Source of the DNA: JANRIZ01 sp033764445
GTDB lineage: Bacteria; Verrucomicrobiota; Verrucomicrobiia; JAWXBN01
Reading direction: 5' to 3'
Assembly: GCA_033764445.1 (NCBI GenBank)
Contig: JANRIZ010000028.1
Span: 1-37,095, forward strand
DNA length: 37,095 nt
The notes under the pieces were generated by a model. That model searched no databases and had not been told where the DNA came from. It was given only the letters and a program-made list of their open reading frames with translations. Shown here piece by piece: positions 1 through 7,972 of this stretch (its first letter is position 1; each line of letters opens with the position of its first letter). The position numbers and the translations under genes were made by a program.

Positions 1-1544
1 TGGTATTCGTCCTCGACCCGGACCAGTTCCTCGACAAAGTCGAGATTTTCGGAGGTGTTTTTGACAATCAGCGTATTGGCCCCGATCAGGAAGGCATTGC
101 TCCCCGGGGTTTTGAAGTCAACCCCTTTGGCTTCCAAGGCGTCCTTGACGTTGGCTTTGCCGATATTCTGTCCACCCGTCAACTGGGAACGCCCGCCCCC
201 TGCACCCGTGGCGGTGGTGGGGGAGATTTCCGTCTGGAAGAAGCCCGCCGGCGTGCGGAATTTTTTGGTGAGCAGCTGTTTTCCAAGGCCTGGGGGAACA
301 ATGACAATGGCCACCGGGTCCACCCGGAAGGAGACGTTGGCCGCCTCCGTGACAAAACGCAGGGCGTCGCGGAGACTGACGTTGGAGAGCTCCAGATTCA
401 CCGGGTTGGGCTTGAATTCCCCGGCGGCAGCGGCAGGGTCCTCCGAGGTCGCCTGGTTCAACTGGATGACCATGTTGACCCCCTTGCGTTTGGGGTCCGC
501 CTCCTCCGCATCGAGGACACGGCTGAGGTTGCCCAGATAATTGATGGCCGCGCTCAGTTCGGAATCCGTGAGTTTGATCTGGGGAATGATGATTTTATCG
601 AGTTTTTTGTCCAACATCGAGGCGCGGTCCTGCACATCGGCAATGACAGCTTCCGGGACCCCATCCTTGCTCCCGCGACGCATGTCCTCGCTCCATTTGT
701 CGCGGACCTGCCAGGCCCCGCGTTTATCCACAATTTCCTTGCCGGCATTGGCCGTTTTCATCTTGCGGTCATAGACACGTTCGATCCGCCGTGCCGCCGC
801 GAGATTATCCGGGTCCTTGAGCAGGATTGCCTTGTAGGAGTCGAGCGCCTTTTCAAATTGTCCCGTATTGAAGTAGTCATCCCCGTTTTTGAAGAGAATC
901 CCCACATCGTTCTGGCTCTTGAGAAATTCGGGGGTCAGGGCCGGGTTCATGTCCTTGGGTTTTTCCACCTTGGAGGCCGCCAGACGCGTGTCCCGGCCGA
1001 CACGCTCGGCCATCTTCTTGGCCGCGGCATTTTCCGGATCCGCCTTCAGGGCTTCATCGGCGAAATTCTGGGCTTGGGCCATATCCCCGGCATTGATGGC
1101 CCCTTCCGCCTTGAATGTATAGGCGACGGCAATGCCATTGACCAGATTGGCGTAGGATTGTTGGGTGGCCGGGGAGGGTTGGCCGATCAGTTTTCTGGCC
1201 ACATTAAAGCGTTCGAGCGCCTTGTCCGCTTCCCCCGCATTCAGAAACCGGTATCCGTCACCGACCAGGGCATCGGCTTTGATCAGGTCTTCCTCGCGTT
1301 TGACCACTTCCATTTCATCCAGGGCATAGGCACCGATATTGGGAGGGCCGGGGTCGGCGGGAGCCGGAGTGGGGGTGGCCGTATCAACCACCGGGGCCGG
1401 TTCGGACTCCACCGGAGCGGGGGCCGTAGGTTCTGCGGGGGCCGCTTCTGCGGGAGGAGCCGCCGGGGCTGGTTGCTCCTGCGCATGGAGAGCCAACAAC
1501 ATCCCGGCAACTGCCAGGGGTAAAAGATAAGCGATCCTTTTCAT
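1..1544 (-). CDS. Amuc_1098-family type IV pilus secretin (PilQ-like), C-terminus cut by window edge
   Basis: The visible 514 residues run open to the left edge, so the secretin beta-barrel domain itself lies outside. Residues 1-21 form a signal peptide ending in LHAQ, followed by a Pro/Ala-rich linker to about residue 68. Two helical tetratricopeptide-like stretches follow (about 92-180 and 210-255, the second with a typical YFNTGQFEKALDSYKAIL pattern). Around residues 382-420 there is an STN/N0-like module (LELSNVSLRDALRFV), and near the edge an N1-like segment (LIVKNTSENLDFVEELV). These modules are known from periplasmic ends of secretins; the pore role is inferred from them and from the operon. 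It is the last visible gene of the pilus operon, 65 nt after the Amuc_1099-like gene. I chose the ATG at 1542-1544 because it begins the signal peptide. The TPR-type N-terminus in place of AMIN domains is unusual for PilQ. Confidence 0.85.
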   Translation of the reverse strand, partial: MKRIAYLLPLAVAGMLLALHAQEQPAPAAPPAEAAPAEPTAPAPVESEPAPVVDTATPTPAPADPGPPNIGAYALDEMEVVKREEDLIKADALVGDGYRFLNAGEADKALERFNVARKLIGQPSPATQQSYANLVNGIAVAYTFKAEGAINAGDMAQAQNFADEALKADPENAAAKKMAERVGRDTRLAASKVEKPKDMNPALTPEFLKSQNDVGILFKNGDDYFNTGQFEKALDSYKAILLKDPDNLAAARRIERVYDRKMKTANAGKEIVDKRGAWQVRDKWSEDMRRGSKDGVPEAVIADVQDRASMLDKKLDKIIIPQIKLTDSELSAAINYLGNLSRVLDAEEADPKRKGVNMVIQLNQATSEDPAAAAGEFKPNPVNLELSNVSLRDALRFVTEAANVSFRVDPVAIVIVPPGLGKQLLTKKFRTPAGFFQTEISPTTATGAGGGRSQLTGGQNIGKANVKDALEAKGVDFKTPGSNAFLIGANTLIVKNTSENLDFVEELVRVEDEY

Positions 1545-1609
1545 AATTTTTACGTCAGGATATGTGATTTTCTCAAGGGTTTCGTTTGATGCAAGAAACG
1601 TATTACTGT

Positions 1610-2635
1610 CTAATTGGTTAAATCTATTTTAAACTCTTCATTTCCAGCATCTTCGCGAATAGTAATATTTTTTTCATTGATGTCAATCACTTTATAAGTT
1701 TTTCCCATGAGTCGTAAAGTGCCTTTGGGTTCGACGATGATTTTCTTTTCTGATTCAACCGTGGCGAAGGGAAACTGAAGTTCCCCTTTGACCTTGCTGG
1801 CCACCTCTTCCTTCCCGTGGGTCAGGGTCAGTTCCACCCCGTCATCCCGGGTGATGATCAGTTCGGAGACATCCTTTTCGGAGGGAGTTCCCTGGGCATC
1901 CGTGGATTTGATGGTTTTTTTCGTGAACTTTTCAATTTTATAGGTGCCATCCGGGCCCTTGGAGGATTCCCCGGCCTTGAGAAACTCGGTTTTGTAGCGG
2001 GGCTTGGACGAGCCGGACTGACTGATGGCGCGGTTGATCTGGTAGGAAATTTCCCCGGCCATTTCGTTGTAACTTTTGAAGAGGATCAGAAAGTCCTCCT
2101 TGATGAAACGGTTGTATCTGAGTTTGGTCGCCCAGTCGGGGTGGAACTTGGAGTCCACCGGGCTGGTTTCCTGCTGGGTGCGGACAAACCAGTCGTATTC
2201 CTCCTTGTTGGAAAACCTGTCGTTATCCGGGTCCTTGATGCCGATACCCTCCTCCTTCGGAAGCTGGTACCGGTCGAGCCAGTTGAAGGGGATGCCATCG
2301 ACCTCCTCCTTATCCGGGTCGACCATTTTGAGTTCCTTGGTGAGGGGATCAAATTTGAGCTGATTGGCCACAAAGACCTGGTGACCTCCCTTGCCATCCC
2401 TGATGTCGCGTTCCACGGGAGCCGGTTTGCGGAGGGAGTCGATCGCCGGGATGAAAGGCTCCAGACTGATGGGTTTGAACTGTTTGCCCGAGGTTTCACC
2501 GGGGATCGGGGTTTTCTGGTAGGACGACTTGAAGGAGCCGTACTGGAGGAACGCCCACAGACTGACCAGAATCAGGATCAGCAGCATCGCACAGAGGGCG
2601 ATATTCGGGGTTTCCCGTTTGAGATCGAGGGCCAT
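1610..2635 (-). CDS. Amuc_1099-family pilus-like protein, probable PilP-position inner-membrane component
   Basis: 341 residues with a short cytoplasmic N-terminus, one membrane helix at about 11-31 and a large periplasmic part. Residues 135-166 contain a DPDNDRFSNKEEYD motif followed by TSPVDSKFHPDW, which reads like a thrombospondin type-3/EF-hand-like calcium loop. The C-terminus (about 300-341) is strand-rich with the pattern GTLRLMGKTYKVIDINEKNITI, similar in style to the small beta-domain of PilP that contacts the secretin. The gene starts 3 nt after the PilO-like gene stops, so translation is probably coupled. Function is inferred from position between the PilO-like and secretin genes; I recognise the family from the Akkermansia pilus locus but not a biochemical activity. 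Confidence 0.8.
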   Translation of the reverse strand: MALDLKRETPNIALCAMLLILILVSLWAFLQYGSFKSSYQKTPIPGETSGKQFKPISLEPFIPAIDSLRKPAPVERDIRDGKGGHQVFVANQLKFDPLTKELKMVDPDKEEVDGIPFNWLDRYQLPKEEGIGIKDPDNDRFSNKEEYDWFVRTQQETSPVDSKFHPDWATKLRYNRFIKEDFLILFKSYNEMAGEISYQINRAISQSGSSKPRYKTEFLKAGESSKGPDGTYKIEKFTKKTIKSTDAQGTPSEKDVSELIITRDDGVELTLTHGKEEVASKVKGELQFPFATVESEKKIIVEPKGTLRLMGKTYKVIDINEKNITIREDAGNEEFKIDLTN

Positions 2636-2638
2636 GGT

Positions 2639-3559
2639 CTAGGGGGTGTTGGGGTTCTGGGGGTTGGTTTTCGGACCCGGAGCCGGGGGTTTGATGAATT
2701 CAATCAGGACAAAGGTGATCTGGATGTCGAATCGGTACTTGTTTCCAAAGACGATGAAGGGGCCCGTGTATTTTTTGACCGTATGCTCGTTGAGGGCGGA
2801 TTCGACCGTGTATACCGTGATGTTTTCATTTTTGACCTGGAGGGATTTGACCACAAAGACGTTTTTGGAGAGAGCCAGGAAATTGAGCAGTTTTTGAAGG
2901 GACACGATGTCGCCGGAAAAATTCAGCGTGAAGGGGATTTCCCGGTAACCCTTGGCTTCATGGGTCGTCACCCTCAGATCCGAGAGTTTGGCCCCCGTCG
3001 TGCCTCCACCCCCGCCCGATTCGTTGGCAAAATTGACCCGTTGGATTGATTTGAGGTCGGTGATGCCCGATTCCGCCAGTTTCCGGAGGACCAGATTCAG
3101 GACGGAAATCTGGGTGTTGAGCAGGCCCGTATTCTGGGAATCGGGCAGAATGTTGCGGTACATTTCAAAACTGAAGCCGTAGTCGGCCGGGATTTTGATT
3201 TTGGCCGTGCGGTAGAGCCGGTCCATTTCGTTGGCAAAATCGTTGGCCTGGTTTTTGAAGACAATCGGTTCCGTGACCCCGGTCACGATGTCCGGGTTGT
3301 TGTACTCGCTGAGCAGCGAGGAGGTGAGGGAATCAATTTCCAGCGCATTGGCTTTGACCGCCTTGATGTTTTTCTGGTCCGGGTAGAGCAGGCCGGGGGC
3401 AATCAAGGGCTCGATCTGGGCGCGGGTCGCCTGCAGATCGGCGTCCGTCTGGGCAAGGGAGGTGCCGGTCCAGTTGATCAGCACAAAGCCCACGACCGTC
3501 AGTGCCACCGTGAGGGCGGCAAGGATCGCGATTTTTTTGTTTTTCTTGAGAAAGTCCAT
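2639..3559 (-). CDS. Amuc_1100-family pilus-like protein (PilO-like)
   Basis: 306 residues with a basic cytoplasmic start (KKNKK), one membrane helix at about 9-29, a coiled-coil-prone stretch (35-120) and two alpha/beta ferredoxin-like segments. From memory of the Akkermansia Amuc_1100 sequence, several blocks line up: a YGFSFEMY segment (127-134), VLNLVLRKLAESG (153-165), FTLNFSGD (210-217) and VFVVKSLQVKNE (234-245), ending in a strand ITFVLIEF. This fold order is that of PilO/GspM-type alignment proteins, which pair with PilN in the inner membrane. A Gly-rich loop (SGGGGGTTG, 181-189) joins the two halves. It lies 6 nt after the pilM-pilN gene and 3 nt before the Amuc_1099-like gene. No exact alignment could be run. 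Confidence 0.82.
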   Translation of the reverse strand: MDFLKKNKKIAILAALTVALTVVGFVLINWTGTSLAQTDADLQATRAQIEPLIAPGLLYPDQKNIKAVKANALEIDSLTSSLLSEYNNPDIVTGVTEPIVFKNQANDFANEMDRLYRTAKIKIPADYGFSFEMYRNILPDSQNTGLLNTQISVLNLVLRKLAESGITDLKSIQRVNFANESGGGGGTTGAKLSDLRVTTHEAKGYREIPFTLNFSGDIVSLQKLLNFLALSKNVFVVKSLQVKNENITVYTVESALNEHTVKKYTGPFIVFGNKYRFDIQITFVLIEFIKPPAPGPKTNPQNPNTP

Positions 3560-3565
3560 GGCGGG

Positions 3566-5371
3566 TCAGGGTGCGGATTTGGCGGGGGCGTCGGGAGAGG
3601 ATTTTTCCGGTTTCAGGATTTCCATCACGGAGGGGGGTCTGATGGCCACCCTGATTTGGAAGCTGTACACCAGATCGGACGATTTGGGGGCCTTCAGGTC
3701 GACGATGGCCTTGTTGACGTCGGGGATTTCAAAATATCGGGACTTGGCGAGGGCCTGGACGAATTCGTACACCAGATTTTCGCGGTTTTCGCCGTCCTTT
3801 TTGCGTTCGGCCACACACAGGCCCTCGATCAGGTAAACCGCTGGGGCCTCCGCCGCCGGGGCGGGAGGCGTGCTGCCCGGTCTCCCGGGCCGTGGCGCAG
3901 CCCTGCCGGGCCCGGTCGTCACCGGCGGGGTGGTGGGAGCCAGTCTTTCGCCCGTCGGCCTGAACTGGGTGATCCACATGTTGGCGTGGATGTTTTGGTT
4001 CAGTTCGTTGAGGACATTGACCCAGTGGTTTTTCTGATTCAGGGTCGTGAGGGTCTGGTCGAGAAGGGCCTTGGCGGATTCCAGCTTTTTGGATTCGGCC
4101 TCGAGACTGGATTTGTTTGCCTGCAGGGTTGCAAGGGTTTCCTGGGCCGTGGCCAGGTCCGCCGATTTCATATTCCACTGCATGAAGAGCAGGAGCCAGT
4201 AGACAAAGATGGCCGTGACGACGGCGGCGGCGGCAAACAGGTAGACGGGAAATTTGCGTTTTTCCTCGCGGTCGGCCAGGACCGAGGAGGGCTCGAGATT
4301 GATTTCCACCGGGCAGGTGACCACCTGGCGGAGGGCCAGACCGACCAGTTCCCCCAGCAGGTAGGAGGATTTTTCGAGGTCGGGCTGGATTTTGTCGGCC
4401 ACCGCCACCTTTTGGAGCGGATTGAAAAAGTCCACCGGGACATTGAGCTTTTCCTTGAAAAACTGGGGGGCGTAGGGGCAGGAGGCCGTGCCGCCGCACA
4501 GCAGAATCTGGTCCGGACTGTGGCCGCCCTGCTGGGACTTGAAGAAGTTGACCGAACGGAAGATTTCCGCATGGAGTTTGGTCATGCCCTGGCGGAGGAT
4601 TTTGGACAGACGCGCCACCTCGGGATCCTTCGGGTCCTCGTAGGCCCCGCCCAGGCCGACAAACCCCTTGGTTTTTTTGAGGCGTTCGGCCTCCGGGAAG
4701 CTGATCTGGAACTCGGAGGCGATCATCTGGGTGAGGTTGTTGCCGCCCAGCTGGATGTTGCGGCAGAAAAAACGGGTGGGTTCGACAAAGACCAGGTTGG
4801 TGGTGGTCGCCCCCACATCGATGAGCAGCGTGCATCCGGCGGTATGCTCGTAATTGTACTGGTACGCGTTGTAGAGGGCCAGGGCCGAGACATCGGTGAC
4901 CAGCGGATTGAGTCCGCACTGACGGAGCATGGCGTAATGGCTTTCGATGATCTCGGATTTGACGGCCAGCAGGGCGACCTCCAGTTCAAACCCGCCCTCC
5001 TGCCCGATCATCTGGTAGTCCCACGCCACCTGGTCGATCGGAAAGGGCACGTTCTGCTGGGCTTCGTACCTGATGATCTGCTTGATCTTTTCAGGCTTGT
5101 CGATGGGGGGCAGCTTGATGAACTTGGTAAAAACCGACTGCGCCGAGATCGCGTAGTAGATGCTTTTGTTGCGGATGTTGTTTTCCTTGAAAATGGAGAT
5201 CAACGCCTGCGTGGTCTTGTCCCGGACCTCCTCCTCCTTGGCCGCCGGGTCCAGATTCAGGTCGGAGAGGAAAAAGCGGTTGAGGCTCAGGCCCGTCCGG
5301 GTGCGCATGAATTCGCCCACCTTGACGGCTCCGGCTCCCAGATCCACTGCGATGACGCTGTCGTTGGCCAT
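3566..5371 (-). CDS. pilM: Amuc_1101-family PilM-PilN fusion, pilus assembly protein
   Basis: 601 residues. The first 355 form an actin-like ATPase of the PilM/FtsA type: phosphate-1 loop IAVDLGAGAVKVGEF (7-21), phosphate-2 loop LLIDVGATTTNLVFV (182-196) and adenosine motif ILLCGGTASCPY (289-300). Directly after it comes VEINLEPSSVLADREEKRK (355-373), which resembles the INLLP peptide that PilN uses to bind PilM; then a membrane helix (about 374-397), a coiled coil (402-447), and a PilN-like periplasmic domain (450-580) interrupted by a Pro-rich stretch (479-510). So one chain carries both PilM and PilN. The usual PilM is near 350 residues and PilN near 200, which fits the sum. Genes on both sides are within 30 nt. 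The fusion reading is mine; the PilM half is certain. Confidence 0.9.
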   Translation of the reverse strand: MANDSVIAVDLGAGAVKVGEFMRTRTGLSLNRFFLSDLNLDPAAKEEEVRDKTTQALISIFKENNIRNKSIYYAISAQSVFTKFIKLPPIDKPEKIKQIIRYEAQQNVPFPIDQVAWDYQMIGQEGGFELEVALLAVKSEIIESHYAMLRQCGLNPLVTDVSALALYNAYQYNYEHTAGCTLLIDVGATTTNLVFVEPTRFFCRNIQLGGNNLTQMIASEFQISFPEAERLKKTKGFVGLGGAYEDPKDPEVARLSKILRQGMTKLHAEIFRSVNFFKSQQGGHSPDQILLCGGTASCPYAPQFFKEKLNVPVDFFNPLQKVAVADKIQPDLEKSSYLLGELVGLALRQVVTCPVEINLEPSSVLADREEKRKFPVYLFAAAAVVTAIFVYWLLLFMQWNMKSADLATAQETLATLQANKSSLEAESKKLESAKALLDQTLTTLNQKNHWVNVLNELNQNIHANMWITQFRPTGERLAPTTPPVTTGPGRAAPRPGRPGSTPPAPAAEAPAVYLIEGLCVAERKKDGENRENLVYEFVQALAKSRYFEIPDVNKAIVDLKAPKSSDLVYSFQIRVAIRPPSVMEILKPEKSSPDAPAKSAP

Positions 5372-5398
5372 AGGCTCGGTTGGTAGGGGTGCGGGAAA

Positions 5399-6067
5399 CT
5401 ACTGGACGGGTTTGATCATGTTCAATGCATCCCAGGCGGCGGGCTGCCAGGGGGTCTGGTTCTTGTTGAGAATCAGGCCGGTGACCGGCGCAATCTGGTT
5501 TTTCCAGGAAAGATCGGACATCATTTTTTTGTCGTTGCAGAAGGAGTCCTTGACGATGCCGCCGACCAGGATTTCGACAAAGACAAAGCAGGTCTGTTTC
5601 GAGGTGAAGCGCGATTCCCCCCCGTAGCGTCTGACCACGTTGGGATGGAGGAATGCCATCGAGTTGTGGCCCTGACCGTCAAACACATCAATGAGGGTCT
5701 GCCCCCCGGTGAGCATGTCGTAACATTCCAGACCTTTTTTGCCGTCGGCCTTTTTGGTGGGGCTTTCGATTCCCACATAGTATTTGACCTCCACCTCCGG
5801 GGTGAATTTTTCCTCATTGATGACCTTCGCATCACGAGCCGGCTGGGAATCGAACTGGACAAGGACTTTGACCCAGTTCCTGCCGATGGACGGGTCCGAG
5901 TTGGCCCCCTGGATGGCGGGACCCGCCGGATTGGGCAGCGAATCAATTTCCACCCGACGAATCAGAAAATCATTCCCGGCATTCTGAGCCTGAAGTGTGT
6001 TGGCTGAGATCAAAGCAGCAAAGAGAGGAATCATAATGCACGCTATTTGTCTGATTTTGTTGGACAT
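5399..6067 (-). CDS. Amuc_1102-family secreted pilus-like protein
   Basis: 222 residues with a cleavable signal peptide (about 1-27, MSNKIRQIACIMIPLFAA, cut near LQAQ). The mature part is beta-strand rich, with alternating hydrophobic patterns such as WVKVLVQFD, EVKYYVGIES and CFVFVEILVGG, consistent with an immunoglobulin-like sandwich, the fold I recall for Akkermansia Amuc_1102. It contains four cysteines in the mature part, two of which could pair. It is the first gene of the operon. The start is set by a clear Shine-Dalgarno GAGGAA at 6072-6077, four bases from the ATG, and a promoter lies upstream. Role unknown; it may be a periplasmic or surface accessory of the pilus machine. Confidence 0.75.
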   Translation of the reverse strand: MSNKIRQIACIMIPLFAALISANTLQAQNAGNDFLIRRVEIDSLPNPAGPAIQGANSDPSIGRNWVKVLVQFDSQPARDAKVINEEKFTPEVEVKYYVGIESPTKKADGKKGLECYDMLTGGQTLIDVFDGQGHNSMAFLHPNVVRRYGGESRFTSKQTCFVFVEILVGGIVKDSFCNDKKMMSDLSWKNQIAPVTGLILNKNQTPWQPAAWDALNMIKPVQ

Positions 6068-6091
6068 ACAGTTCCTCTGCTTCTTTTGGTA

Positions 6092-6120
6092 AAAATATTT
6101 GTAACCCTACGTTTTCTCAA
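6092..6120 (-). promoter_or_regulatory. Sigma70-type promoter of the pilus operon
   Basis: On the minus strand TTGAGA (6115-6120) is followed after 17 bases by TATTTT (6092-6097). Transcription would begin about 18 to 20 bases upstream of the Amuc_1102-like start codon, leaving room for the GAGGAA ribosome site. This is a pattern match, with five of six and four of six consensus bases. Confidence 0.5.
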
Positions 6121-6171
6121 TGTCAGGGTCAATAAAATAAATTATGAAATCAAAACTTTTACAAGTCTTTC

Positions 6172-6200
6172 TTGCGTCAAACTGGGGGCTTGACTATATG
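6172..6200 (+). promoter_or_regulatory. Possible gatC promoter placing the start at the 5' end of the mRNA
   Basis: TTGCGT (6172-6177) and TATATG (6195-6200) are 17 bases apart. The -10 box ends five bases before the gatC ATG, so the transcript would begin at or next to the start codon. No ribosome-binding sequence is visible upstream of that ATG, which is consistent. The -35 box is weak (three of six). Confidence 0.35.
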
Positions 6201-6205
6201 GGTGC

Positions 6206-6505
6206 ATGCAAAATTCCGAATCAATCGACGTTCAGTACGTGGCCCAGCTGGCGCGGCTGACACTGACCGTGGAAGAGGCGCAATTGTTCCAGTCCCAGCT
6301 TCAAAATGTCCTATCCTACGTGGAGGAGCTTAATACGCTGGATGTGAAGGACGTTGAGCCCACAGCACACGCCATCCCACGCTTTAATGTTTTTCGTGAG
6401 GACACGATCAAAGACTCATTCCCCTCCGAGGTGGCGCTGCAAAATGCGCCTCAAAAAAATAACGACCTGGTTGTGGTTCCGAAAATCATCGAACAAAACG
6501 TCTAA
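6206..6505 (+). CDS. gatC: Asp-tRNA(Asn)/Glu-tRNA(Gln) amidotransferase subunit C
   Basis: 99 residues, the usual GatC length. The protein shows the standard pattern: VQYVAQLARLTLTVEEAQLF near the N-terminus, a central helix ending in LNTLDVKDVEPTAHA, the FREDTIKDS segment, and a C-terminal NDLVVVPKIIE. GatC wraps around GatA and stabilises the GatCAB complex, which converts mischarged Glu-tRNA(Gln) or Asp-tRNA(Asn) to the correct amide in the cytoplasm. It is 12 nt upstream of gatA and transcribed away from the pilus operon. The ATG lacks a Shine-Dalgarno sequence. Confidence 0.96.
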   Translation: MQNSESIDVQYVAQLARLTLTVEEAQLFQSQLQNVLSYVEELNTLDVKDVEPTAHAIPRFNVFREDTIKDSFPSEVALQNAPQKNNDLVVVPKIIEQNV

Positions 6506-6517
6506 TTTATTCCCATT

Positions 6518-7966
6518 ATGTCACTTGCATCTCTCACGATCCACGAGCTTCGGGACAAATTGCGCCGAAAGGAGATTGAATCGGCCGATATTGTACAGGA
6601 CCTTTTTAAACGAATGGATACTGTCGAGCCAAAGGTTGGTGCCTACAACTCGCTTGATCGTGAAAATGTAATTAAATTATCAAAATCGTCAGTTTTTTCT
6701 GATAATTTTAAACTTTCAGGAATACCAATAACGATAAAGGATAATATTAATGTATTAGGCGAACCTTGTACGTGTTCCTCCAAAATACTTTCCAAAGGTT
6801 ATGTGTCACCCTATGACGCGACCGTGTCCCGCAAATTGCGTTCGGAGGGAGCAGTGTTTTTTGGAAGGGCCAATATGGATGAATTTGCCATGGGTTCCTC
6901 CACCGAAAATTCCGCCACACAAAAAACCCGCAATCCGTGGGACCTGGACCGCATCCCGGGGGGCTCCAGTGGAGGCTCGGCCGCCGCTGTGGCAGCGGAT
7001 CTGACCATTGCCGCACTCGGTTCGGACACCGGTGGCTCCATTCGCCAGCCCGCCGCCCTGTGTGGGGTTGTGGGGTTCAAGCCGACCTATGGACGGGTCT
7101 CGCGTTACGGCTTGGTCGCCTTTGCCTCTTCGCTGGACCAGATCGGTCCGCTCACTAAGGATGTGGAGGATGCAGCCCTGCTGGGGGAGGCCCTTTTTGG
7201 AAAGGATCCGATGGACACCACCTCGGTGGACGTGGAGGTGCCGGACCTGGTGTCGGGTTTAAAGGACGGCGTCAAGGGCATGAGACTGGGTCTGCCGCGC
7301 GAGTATTTCATCAAGGGCATTGATCCCGAGGTGGAGTCCGCCGTGCGTGCGGCGGTCCGGCAATACGAATCGCTTGGGGCGGAAATTGTGGAGGTGGATC
7401 TGCCCCATACCCGGTATGCCGTGGCCACCTATTACATCATCGCCACCGCCGAGGCCTCCGCCAATCTCGCCCGGTTTGACGGGGTGCGATACGGCGACCG
7501 TGTGCCCGAGGCGGCCAACATTCTGGAGATGTACGGAAAAACCCGTGCGGCGGGATTCGGTCCGGAGGTCAAACGCCGCATCATCCTGGGCACCTATGTC
7601 CTCAGCTCCGGGTATTACGACGCCTATTATCTGCGGGCGCAAAAGGTCCGCACACTCATCCGCCGTGATTTTGAGAACGCGTTCCAAAAGTGCGATGCGT
7701 TGATCACCCCCACATCTCCCACCGCGGCCTTCAGGGCGGGGGAAAAAACAGCCGATCCGCTCCAGATGTACCTGGCGGATATCTTCACCATCGCCGTCAA
7801 TCTCGCCGGCAACTGTGCCCTGTCACTCCCGTGCGGGTTCACCTCCGGCGGGCTTCCGATCGGGATGCAGATCATCGGCAGGGATTTTGATGAAAAGAAT
7901 CTGCTTCGCATCGCCGCCGCCTACGAGCAGTCGACCCAGTGGCACCAGCGTAGGCCAGCACTCTGA
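6518..7966 (+). CDS. gatA: Asp-tRNA(Asn)/Glu-tRNA(Gln) amidotransferase subunit A
   Basis: 482 residues, normal for GatA. It is the glutaminase/amidase subunit that frees ammonia from glutamine for transfer in GatB. The amidase signature is complete: catalytic Lys74 in ITIKDN, cis-Ser150 in PGGSSGGS and nucleophile Ser174 in SDTGGSIRQPA, with the 24-residue Ser-Ser spacing seen in known GatA proteins. The C-terminal FTIAVNLAGNCALSLPCGF block is also typical. It follows gatC closely, but gatB is not next to it: the following gene is on the other strand, so GatB must be encoded elsewhere. The 5' third (6660-6780) is notably AT-richer than the rest. Confidence 0.97.
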   Translation: MSLASLTIHELRDKLRRKEIESADIVQDLFKRMDTVEPKVGAYNSLDRENVIKLSKSSVFSDNFKLSGIPITIKDNINVLGEPCTCSSKILSKGYVSPYDATVSRKLRSEGAVFFGRANMDEFAMGSSTENSATQKTRNPWDLDRIPGGSSGGSAAAVAADLTIAALGSDTGGSIRQPAALCGVVGFKPTYGRVSRYGLVAFASSLDQIGPLTKDVEDAALLGEALFGKDPMDTTSVDVEVPDLVSGLKDGVKGMRLGLPREYFIKGIDPEVESAVRAAVRQYESLGAEIVEVDLPHTRYAVATYYIIATAEASANLARFDGVRYGDRVPEAANILEMYGKTRAAGFGPEVKRRIILGTYVLSSGYYDAYYLRAQKVRTLIRRDFENAFQKCDALITPTSPTAAFRAGEKTADPLQMYLADIFTIAVNLAGNCALSLPCGFTSGGLPIGMQIIGRDFDEKNLLRIAAAYEQSTQWHQRRPAL

Positions 7967-7972
7967 ACACCT

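Noticed and set aside
3656..5386. Long plus-strand open frame opposite the PilM-PilN gene; similar long antisense frames at 1817-3049, 11689-14190, 18377-20572, 21094-22761, 32058-33485 and 33540-35252
   Set aside because: Each lies opposite a gene with clear family motifs, has skewed Gly/Arg/His/Asp content and shows no family motif; they are by-products of high-GC codon use.
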